Assembly: GCA_965228425.1 (NCBI GenBank)
Contig: OZ245815.1
Span: 868,001-932,000, forward strand
Source of the DNA: JAJFJD01 sp965228425
GTDB lineage: Bacteria > Pseudomonadota > Alphaproteobacteria > UBA8366
Direction of reading: 5' to 3'
DNA: 64,000 nucleotides
Shown here: positions 58,244-64,000 of the stretch, piece after piece
Numbering within the stretch: position 1 is the first letter of the stretch
Layout of the letters: each line of letters begins with the position of its first letter
Made by a program: the position numbers and the translations under genes
Notes under the pieces: generated by a model
Seen by the model: the letters and a program-made list of their open reading frames with translations, nothing else
Databases searched by the model: none
What the model was told of the DNA's origin: nothing

Positions 58244-59455
58244 ATGGACGAAGGGGTCGCGCAGGAAAAGGATGGGGAGGGCGCGGTCTGGCGGCCGGCG
58301 CTCTCCGGGCTATGTGCCTGCCTGATCGGCATCGGGCTCGCGCGCTTCGCCTATACGCCGTTGATCCCGGCGCTCATCGACGCCGGTTGGTTCACCGCAT
58401 CGCATGCCTTTTATCTCGGGGCGGCCAACCTCGCGGGCTACCTCGCCGGGGCGCTGCTGGCCGCGCCGATGGCGGCATGGCGCTCGCCGGTCGCGATGCT
58501 GCGGGTCATGATGCTGATTGCGACGGTGTCCTTCTTCGCCTGCGCCTTTCCCCTGTCATTCCTGTGGTTCTTCTTGTGGCGCTTCCTGTCGGGCTATGCC
58601 GGCGGCGCCTTGATGGTGCTGGCGGCGTCGACCGTGATGTCATCGGTGCCGCGATCGCGGCGCGGTCTCGCGGGCGGGGTGATCTTCACCGGTGTCGGCC
58701 TCGGCATCATCGCGTCCGGCACGTTGGTGCCGCTGGTCCTGCAGATGGGGCTCGTCGAGATATGGGTTGCGCTCGGTTTACTGGCGCTCGCGCTCACGGC
58801 GTTCGCGTGGCGTGGCTGGCCGGCGGCTGTGGCGCCCCCCGCCGCCACGATTTCCCGAACTGCGCTCGAAGGCGGATCCAGCCTTCCGTTGCGGGCGCTC
58901 TACGTCAGTTACGGTCTCAACGCCGTCGGCTTGGTCGCGCATATGGTTTTCCTGGTCGACTTCGTCGCGCGCGGGCGCGGCGCGGGGCTGGAAACCGCGA
59001 GCTGGTACTGGATCGTCTTCGGCGCGGGCGCGTTGATCGGGGCCGCGCTGTCAGGCCGCGTCGCGGACCGGATCGGGTTCCCTTGGGCGTTGCGCGCCAT
59101 GGTTCTGTTACAGGCGATCGGCGTGAGCCTGGTGGTCGTAACCGAGTCGTCCGGATGGCTCGTCGTCTCGAGCTTTGTCGTCGGCGCGTCGGTGCCGGGC
59201 GTGGTGCCGCTGGTCGCCGGGCGGGTTCATGAACTCGTGCCGGACCGAGCCGACCTCCATCGCCGGGCCTGGGGGATCGCGACCACCTTCTTTGCGATCG
59301 GACAGGCCGTTGCCGGGTACGGCTTTTCGTATCTGTTTGCTCAAACCGGCGGCTCCTACGTCGCACTGTTCGGCGTCGGGGCCGCAGCGTTATGGCTGGC
59401 CTTGGTGATCGAAATCGGCGCCGCCAAGGCGGCCCGGCCCGGACGTTCATCGTAA
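58244..59455 (+). CDS. MFS transporter, YbfB/YjiJ type
   Basis: 403 residues with 12 predicted membrane segments, an inner-membrane secondary transporter. The N-terminus is cytoplasmic (MDEGVAQEKDG) and the first helix reads LSGLCACLIGIGLARFAYTPLIPALI, the typical YbfB/YjiJ opening with the Arg-containing GxGLARFAYTPL motif. A second half begins near residue 205 (LPLRALYVSYGLNAVG). GGAGGCGGGG precedes the ATG at 58244. It follows a lysR gene and its candidate operator. Substrates of this group are largely unknown; some are linked to export of organic anions or sulfur compounds. Confidence 0.87.
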   Translation: MDEGVAQEKDGEGAVWRPALSGLCACLIGIGLARFAYTPLIPALIDAGWFTASHAFYLGAANLAGYLAGALLAAPMAAWRSPVAMLRVMMLIATVSFFACAFPLSFLWFFLWRFLSGYAGGALMVLAASTVMSSVPRSRRGLAGGVIFTGVGLGIIASGTLVPLVLQMGLVEIWVALGLLALALTAFAWRGWPAAVAPPAATISRTALEGGSSLPLRALYVSYGLNAVGLVAHMVFLVDFVARGRGAGLETASWYWIVFGAGALIGAALSGRVADRIGFPWALRAMVLLQAIGVSLVVVTESSGWLVVSSFVVGASVPGVVPLVAGRVHELVPDRADLHRRAWGIATTFFAIGQAVAGYGFSYLFAQTGGSYVALFGVGAAALWLALVIEIGAAKAARPGRSS

Positions 59456-59483
59456 ATTCCATCGACCAACAAGGAATACGCTG

Positions 59484-60062
59484 ATGAAACTCTTCTTCAA
59501 CGTCGCGTCGCCCTATGCCCGCCGCGTGATCGTCACGGCCCATGAGAAGGGTCTGATCGACCGCATCGAGATGCGCGAGACCGATCCCTGGAGTGATCCC
59601 GCGGACCTTCACGCGGCGACGCCGGTCGGCAAGGTCCCGGCCTTGGTGACCGATGACGGGTCGCTGATCACCGAGAGCGCGCTGATCGGCGAGTATCTCG
59701 ACTTCGTCGGAGACGGACGGTCACTGCTGGGTGCGGATGGAATGGCGACCCGGATGCGCGGCGCCCTGGCGCAAGGCCTGATCGATGCCGCCTTCGCCGT
59801 CGTTATCGAAGGCCGGCGGCCGTCGGACCGGAAGTGGCCCGATTGGATCGACCGTCAGCGTCGTGCCATCGACCGTCTGATGCCGCGTTTCGAGACTCAA
59901 GACGGGCGGTTCGACCTCGGCGATATCGCGCTTGCCGCGGGCTTGGGGTATCTCGATTTCCGCCTGCCGGATATCGAATGGCGCGTGGGGCAGCCTCGCC
60001 TCGCCGGCTGGCTCGACGGCGTGAACCAACGGCCGTCGATGATCGCGACTGCGCCCCGCTAG
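59484..60062 (+). CDS. Glutathione S-transferase family protein
   Basis: 192 residues. The N-terminal thioredoxin-like domain reads MKLFFNVASPYARRVIVTA with Ser9 as the likely catalytic residue, then a cis-Pro turn GKVPALVTDDGSLITES (about 49-66), and the helical domain after about 80. It is 28 bp after the MFS gene stop, on the same strand, with AGGAA before the ATG. Short GSTs like this one (YfcG/YibF type) act on disulfides or electrophiles. Co-transcription with the MFS transporter suggests detoxification and export of the same compound, which is inference. Confidence 0.82.
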   Translation: MKLFFNVASPYARRVIVTAHEKGLIDRIEMRETDPWSDPADLHAATPVGKVPALVTDDGSLITESALIGEYLDFVGDGRSLLGADGMATRMRGALAQGLIDAAFAVVIEGRRPSDRKWPDWIDRQRRAIDRLMPRFETQDGRFDLGDIALAAGLGYLDFRLPDIEWRVGQPRLAGWLDGVNQRPSMIATAPR

Positions 60063-60154
60063 CAGTTCCGGCGCGCGATTTCCGGCTTTTTGCAACTTCC
60101 TGTAGGCTAGGTCATCGACGGATGGAATGCGGCGCAATCGGGAAGGAAGCGGCC

Positions 60155-61852
60155 ATGAGCTTTGACCTTGTCATCAAGAACGGAATGGTAATCGACGGAT
60201 CCGGCATGCAGCGGTATCGCGCGGATGTCGGCGTCAAGGACGGGAAAATCGCACGGATCGGCAAGATTTCGTCGCCCGCCGACGAGGTGATCGACGCGGA
60301 AGGCCATGTGGTCACGCCCGGCTTCGTCGACGGCCATACCCATATGGACGCGCAGATCTTCTGGGATCAGCTCGGCAGTTGTTCCTGCTATCACGGGGTC
60401 ACCTCGGTGGTCATGGGCAATTGCGGCTTCACCCTGGCGCCTTGCCGCGAATCCGAATTCGAATTTGTCTTCCGCAATCTCGAGCGGGCGGAGGACATCT
60501 CCCGCGATGCGATGCTTGCAGGAATCGAATGGCAATGGGAGACCTATCCCGAATTCCTCGACGCGATCGATAAGTTGCCGAAGGGCATCAACTACAGCGG
60601 CTATATTGGCCATTCTGCGTTGCGCACCTACGTCATGGGCGAGCGCGGCTTCGAGGAGGAAGCGACCGAGGACGACCTGAAAGCCATGGTCGCGATGGTG
60701 CAGGAAGCGGTGCGCGCCGGCGCCATCGGATTCTCCACCTCGCGCAGCCCGAGCCATCTGACCACCGACGACCGCCCGGTCGCGAGCCGGGTCGCCCCCT
60801 TCTCGGAAGTGGCGGCCATCGTGAACGGCATGGGCGAGATCGACGCCGGTATCTTCCAACTCGCCATGGAACGCGGCGAGATGGACTATCTCGGCGGCTT
60901 CTATCAATCGCTCGTCGACCTGTCCGCCGAGAGCGGCCGCCCGATCACCTTCGGCAGCCTGAGCCGCCGGGGATATCCGGGGCAATGGAAGGAACTGTAC
61001 AAGATCATCTCGGAGGGCAACCGCAACGGCGCGCGCCTGTTTACGCAGGTCCACGCCCGCGAGATCAACACGATCATGTCCTTCGAAACCACCATGCCTT
61101 ACGACAAGCGCGAGGTCTGGTCGGACATCCGCAAATTGCCGCTCGACCAGCAGGCGGCGGCGATGCGCGACCCCGAGACCCGGGCAAAGCTGATCGAGGT
61201 CGCGAAACGGCCGCACGACGGATCGCGGGCTGTCGGCGGCGAAGCGCGCCCGCCGGAATGGGACCTGTTCTACATCATGGACGAGGTCGCCTGGCCGCAT
61301 CGGACGATGGCCGAGGAGGCGGCGAAACGCGGCGTCGATCCGGAAGAAGCGCTGATCGACGTGGCGTTGGAACATGACCTGAAGGTGTTCTTCCGGCAGC
61401 CCATCTCGAACGAGAACCTGGACGACGCCCTGGAGCTGATCAAGCATCCGGACACCTGCGTGACCTTCTCCGATTCCGGCGCGCATGTCTCGCAGATCAT
61501 GGACAGTTCGCTGCAGACGCATCTGCTGAGCCATTGGGTCCGGCAGGAGGAAGCCTTCACCCTCGAACAGGGCATCCGCATGATCACCTACGACACCGCG
61601 ACCCGGTGGGGTTTCCATGACCGTGGCTTGCTGCGTGAGGGGATGAACGCGGATATGGTCGTGCTCGACCCGGACAAGGTCGCGCCGCGCATGCCCGAAG
61701 TCGTGAATGACCTGCCCGCCGGCGGCCAGCGCCTGAAGCAGTATGCCGACGGCATCAAGGCGACCGTGGTCAACGGCGAGACCGTGCTGAAGGATAACGA
61801 GCACACCGGCGCCTTGCCGGGCCGGCTCGTGCGCGGGCCGCTCGCGGCTTAG
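60155..61852 (+). CDS. N-acyl-D-amino-acid deacylase (D-aminoacylase) family amidohydrolase
   Basis: 565 residues, within the D-aminoacylase family range. Metal residues are His61-x-His63 (DGHTHMD) and Cys90 (MGNCGF), with a probable later Asp in TFSDSGAHVS (about 444). The N-terminus FDLVIKNGMVIDGSG and the C-terminal NADMVVLDPDKV close the two small beta-barrels of the family. The ATG at 60155 is chosen because AAGGAAGC lies ahead and homology starts there. It hydrolyses N-acyl-D-amino acids to D-amino acids and a carboxylic acid in the cytoplasm. It adds to the D-amino-acid theme with the two D-carbamoylases and D-cysteine desulfhydrase. A urease-like dihydroorotase role is less likely. 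Confidence 0.85.
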   Translation: MSFDLVIKNGMVIDGSGMQRYRADVGVKDGKIARIGKISSPADEVIDAEGHVVTPGFVDGHTHMDAQIFWDQLGSCSCYHGVTSVVMGNCGFTLAPCRESEFEFVFRNLERAEDISRDAMLAGIEWQWETYPEFLDAIDKLPKGINYSGYIGHSALRTYVMGERGFEEEATEDDLKAMVAMVQEAVRAGAIGFSTSRSPSHLTTDDRPVASRVAPFSEVAAIVNGMGEIDAGIFQLAMERGEMDYLGGFYQSLVDLSAESGRPITFGSLSRRGYPGQWKELYKIISEGNRNGARLFTQVHAREINTIMSFETTMPYDKREVWSDIRKLPLDQQAAAMRDPETRAKLIEVAKRPHDGSRAVGGEARPPEWDLFYIMDEVAWPHRTMAEEAAKRGVDPEEALIDVALEHDLKVFFRQPISNENLDDALELIKHPDTCVTFSDSGAHVSQIMDSSLQTHLLSHWVRQEEAFTLEQGIRMITYDTATRWGFHDRGLLREGMNADMVVLDPDKVAPRMPEVVNDLPAGGQRLKQYADGIKATVVNGETVLKDNEHTGALPGRLVRGPLAA

Positions 61853-61896
61853 CCGTTGGGAGGAAGCCTGCCGGTGCGATCGACAAGCCTAGATTT

Positions 61897-61977
61897 TGGA
61901 CTCCCGCTTTCGCGGGAGTGACGGAAAAGGGAATAGTTGCATCCACAGTCGGTCATTCCCGCGAAAGCGGGAATCCA
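61897..61977. repeat. Inverted pair of palindromic GC-rich repeat units
   Basis: Unit one, TGGACTCCCGCTTTCGCGGGAGTGAC-like (61897-61922), and unit two, at 61952-61977, the reverse orientation of the same core (GTCATTCCCGCGAAAGCGG...), lie 29 bp apart and face each other. Each core CCCGC-TTTCG-GCGGG is a hairpin. The full structure between a D-aminoacylase stop (61852) and the OYE stop (62000) suits a bidirectional terminator or a mobile REP/MITE-type element, the kind scattered through alphaproteobacterial genomes. Confidence 0.75.
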
Positions 61978-61999
61978 CGCGCGCGCCGTTGCCGCCCGT

Positions 62000-63157
62000 C
62001 TATTTGTCGATACCCTTTTGGTAGGTCGACGGCACCATGTCCTTGATGGTGGCTGCCCGTTTCGCCAGCCAATAGGCCTGCGGTGACGGCACCGACGTGA
62101 ACTCCGCGTCGACGCCGAGCTTCTGCGCCGCATCCATCGGCCAATTCGGGTTGTAGAGAATTTCCCGCGCCAGAGCGACGAGATCGGCTCGGCCGTTCTG
62201 CAGGATCTCTTCCGCCTGGTCCGCATGCACGATCAGGCCGACCGCCATGGTCATGACCCTGGCTTCGCGGCGCAGCCGTTCCGCATAGGGCACCTGATAG
62301 CCGTAGCCGACCGGGCCGGTGCCGTCGACCGGCCGGCCCAGCATGCCGCCGGAGCTGCAGTCGATGACGTCGACGCCCATCGGCTTGACCACTTTTGCCA
62401 GTTCGACGCTTTCCGCCGGTCCCCAGCCCGCGTCGTCCTCGACCGACAGACGCATGAACAAGGGCTTGTCGTGGGGCCAGGCGGCACGCATCGCCTCGGT
62501 GACCTCGACCGCGAAGCGCTGCCGTTTGCTGTCCGACCCGCCGTAGGCGTCGGTGCGCCGGTTCGCCTTCGGCGACAGGAATTGATGGATCAGGTAGCCA
62601 TGCGCCGCGTGAATCTCCAGCACGTCGAACCCGGCCTTATTGGCGCGGGCGGCGGCCTCGCCCCACGCTTCGACCAGATCGGCGATCTCCCCGGTGGACA
62701 ATTCATGCGGTACCGGATCGTCGTTGCCGCTCGGCAGCGCGCTCGGCGCGACCAGGCTCCAGTCGTCCCAATCGTCGATTTCCGGACTCGGCTCCAGCGG
62801 TCCGCCGCCCTCCCACGGCCGGAGGCGCCGCGCCTTGCGCCCGGAATGACCGAGTTGGATCGCCGGGACCGCGTCATGCGCCCGGATGAAATCGGCCAGC
62901 CGCGTGAAATGCGGGATGAAGTCGTCGTCCCAAAGGCCCAGGTCGCCGACCGTGCCGCAACCGTTGCGCGCGACCTTGGTCGACTCGACAAACACCATTC
63001 CGGCGCCGCCCGCCGCGTACCGGCCGATATTCATCAAGTGCCAATCCGTCGGATGTCCCTTTTCGCCCATGTACTGATGCATCGGTGCCACCACGACGCG
63101 GTTCTTTACGGTGACCCCGCGAATGTCGAGCGGGGTGAACAGCAGGGGATCGGTCAT
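62000..63157 (-). CDS. Old Yellow Enzyme-type NADH:flavin oxidoreductase (YqjM-like)
   Basis: 385 residues of the OYE FMN-barrel family. Motifs are LLFTPLDIRGVTVKNRVVVAPMHQYMG (about 3-30, FMN phosphate and Cys/Met region), a HSGRKA segment (about 96), FDVLEIHAAHGYLIHQFLSP (about 170-189, active-site His pair), and DCSSGGML with a VAL... REILYNPNWP end. The ATG at 63157 is chosen for GAGG six bases ahead. The family reduces alpha,beta-unsaturated carbonyls or nitro compounds with NAD(P)H. It is convergent with the D-aminoacylase gene across the palindromic repeats and divergent from the last TauD-type gene. Substrate unknown. Confidence 0.88.
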   Translation of the reverse strand: MTDPLLFTPLDIRGVTVKNRVVVAPMHQYMGEKGHPTDWHLMNIGRYAAGGAGMVFVESTKVARNGCGTVGDLGLWDDDFIPHFTRLADFIRAHDAVPAIQLGHSGRKARRLRPWEGGGPLEPSPEIDDWDDWSLVAPSALPSGNDDPVPHELSTGEIADLVEAWGEAAARANKAGFDVLEIHAAHGYLIHQFLSPKANRRTDAYGGSDSKRQRFAVEVTEAMRAAWPHDKPLFMRLSVEDDAGWGPAESVELAKVVKPMGVDVIDCSSGGMLGRPVDGTGPVGYGYQVPYAERLRREARVMTMAVGLIVHADQAEEILQNGRADLVALAREILYNPNWPMDAAQKLGVDAEFTSVPSPQAYWLAKRAATIKDMVPSTYQKGIDK

Positions 63158-63252
63158 AGAGGCCTCGGGTGGATTTCTCACGTAAATTCAGGGTGTCAGG
63201 GTAGCGTGCCGGGCGGGGAAGGCCAACCGCATGTCGATTTGCTGCGGATGAA

Positions 63253-63285
63253 GGGGAATCGCATAATGCCGGTACACGATTCCCC
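63253..63285. promoter_or_regulatory. Perfect 9-bp inverted repeat before the last dioxygenase gene
   Basis: GGGGAATCG (63253-63261) and CGATTCCCC (63277-63285) are perfect inverted repeats 15 bases apart, ending 27 bp before the ATG at 63313. It could be an operator or a leader hairpin. No good -10/-35 pair is evident nearby. Confidence 0.35.
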
Positions 63286-63312
63286 AATCGGATAGCGAGA
63301 CGCCCCATCGCC

Positions 63313-64000
63313 ATGGTGAGCACCGAAACCGACTTCGAATTACCGGCCCCCGCGGCCGGACCGGACGTCTGGTATGCCGCGGATTACGAGTCGGACACAT
63401 CCTGGCTGCATCAATTCACCGATGCGGATATTGCCGAAATCGAGGCGGCGATGGCCCATGCGATGGGGACCGGGAAGCCGGTGATCGACTTGACCCGCGC
63501 CGATTTTCCGCTGCCGACGGTGGCCGCCAAGATCGATGCGGCCGTGCGGGAGGTGGAGGACGGGCGCGGTTTCGTCCTGCTGCGCGGCATCCGCCTGCCC
63601 GACTATTCGCATGACGAGGCGAGCATCCTGTTCTGGGGCATGGGGCGGCATATCGGATCGCCGATTTCGCAGAACCCGAGCGGCGCCTTGCTGCACACGA
63701 TCGAGGATCTCGGCAACGACTACGCGGGCAACAACGTGCGCGGCCATTCAACCAATGCCCGGCTGCGCCCGCATGTGGATCCCTGCGACATCGTCGGTCT
63801 TTTCTGCATTCACCCGGCCAAGACTGGCGGGCTCAGCACGATCTCCAGCGCCTCGGCGATCCACAACGAAATCCTGAAGACACGGCCGGACCTGTTGGAA
63901 CCGCTTTACCGCGGCTATCGGATCGACTATGCGGGGAAGGGGCCGACCGACGCGCCCGATCTGACCTCGCCGCAGCGAATTCCCGTGTTCAGCACCGCGG
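63313..64000 (+). CDS. TauD/TfdA-family Fe(II)/2-oxoglutarate dioxygenase (6 of 6, partial)
   Basis: The first 229 residues are visible; the gene runs off the window. The iron motif is His154 and Asp156 (LRPHVDPCD). The stretch AAVREVEDGRGFVLLRGI (about 76-93) and the ISQNPSGALLHTIEDLG loop show the long-N-terminus TauD branch (CsiD/gamma-butyrobetaine hydroxylase-like). The distal His and Arg would be outside the window. The ATG at 63313 is used; a GTG follows it directly. It is divergent from the OYE gene. The substrate is an organic acid; unknown. Confidence 0.82.
   Translation, partial: MVSTETDFELPAPAAGPDVWYAADYESDTSWLHQFTDADIAEIEAAMAHAMGTGKPVIDLTRADFPLPTVAAKIDAAVREVEDGRGFVLLRGIRLPDYSHDEASILFWGMGRHIGSPISQNPSGALLHTIEDLGNDYAGNNVRGHSTNARLRPHVDPCDIVGLFCIHPAKTGGLSTISSASAIHNEILKTRPDLLEPLYRGYRIDYAGKGPTDAPDLTSPQRIPVFSTA

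Noticed and set aside
60107..61804. 565-codon antisense frame over the D-aminoacylase gene
   Set aside because: No recognised motif, and the real D-aminoacylase fills the plus strand with intact metal residues.
1..64000. tRNA, rRNA, CRISPR, insertion sequence or phage genes
   Set aside because: I found none: no tRNA-like cloverleaf or CCA end, no regular spaced repeats, no transposase or integrase motifs. This is a by-eye search and short RNAs could be missed.

Overview
The window is a GC-rich (clearly above 60% by eye), gene-dense stretch of bacterial chromosome. High GC, a copy-paired 'CCCGCTTTCGCGGG' palindromic repeat, a YgiB/YgiC pair, and many TauD/TfdA, CaiB and amidohydrolase genes suggest an alphaproteobacterium, perhaps Rhodospirillales-like. 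That placement is inference from style, not from a marker gene. There are no rRNA, tRNA, CRISPR, phage or insertion-sequence genes that I can see. The first and last genes are cut by the window edges.

Layout. (1) 1-4781: a flavoprotein tail, then an operon of two acyl-CoA dehydrogenases, a class III CoA-transferase and an alpha/beta hydrolase. (2) 4799-6088: a CmcJ/NvfI-like putative non-heme iron oxygenase. (3) 6169-14879: a phosphonate cluster, with a divergent LysR regulator, an ABC transporter (phnD, phnC, two phnE), phosphonoacetate hydrolase (phnA), a Zn-alcohol dehydrogenase and an aldehyde dehydrogenase. (4) 14926-21558: a ThDP enzyme, a D-carbamoylase, an outer-membrane porin, a PQQ-type sugar dehydrogenase and a TauD-family dioxygenase. 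(5) 21563-25108: a compact D-hydantoin operon (D-hydantoinase, D-carbamoylase, hydantoin racemase, DUF3225 protein). (6) 25266-36350: an NHL-repeat protein, a YtcJ-like amidohydrolase, GST, YaiI, ABC-F ATPase, two c-type cytochromes, an enoyl-CoA hydratase, a ketopantoate reductase-like protein, a cupin, an orphan substrate-binding protein and a YgiB lipoprotein. (7) 36373-45667: YgiC, three TauD/TfdA dioxygenases, a two-subunit ThDP decarboxylase with an SDR, a second ketopantoate reductase, a PrpD-like protein and a TRIC-type channel. (8) 45869-64000: hydantoinase A/B, an isonitrile hydratase-like DJ-1 protein, a lone CoxL-type molybdoenzyme subunit, a Zn-ADH, a cupin-like protein, two tandem Lin0512 proteins, TfdA-like dioxygenase, D-cysteine desulfhydrase, LysR, MFS transporter, GST, D-aminoacylase, an Old Yellow Enzyme homologue and a sixth TauD-type gene.

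How the genes fit together. Most of the window looks like a scavenging and catabolic region. Two systems are clear. The phosphonate cluster should import a phosphonate and end in C-P cleavage of phosphonoacetate to acetate and phosphate. The hydantoin operon should convert racemic 5-substituted hydantoins to D-amino acids. D-aminoacylase, D-cysteine desulfhydrase and a second D-carbamoylase add to an apparent D-amino-acid and N-substituted-amino-acid theme. Six TauD/TfdA-type 2-oxoglutarate dioxygenases with intact iron triads (one partial) point to oxidative attack on varied organic acids or sulfonates. Several enzymes have unusual active sites: an SDR without Tyr/Lys, a ThDP subunit with Glu in place of the Mg-binding Asp, and a hydrolase with a Cys nucleophile.
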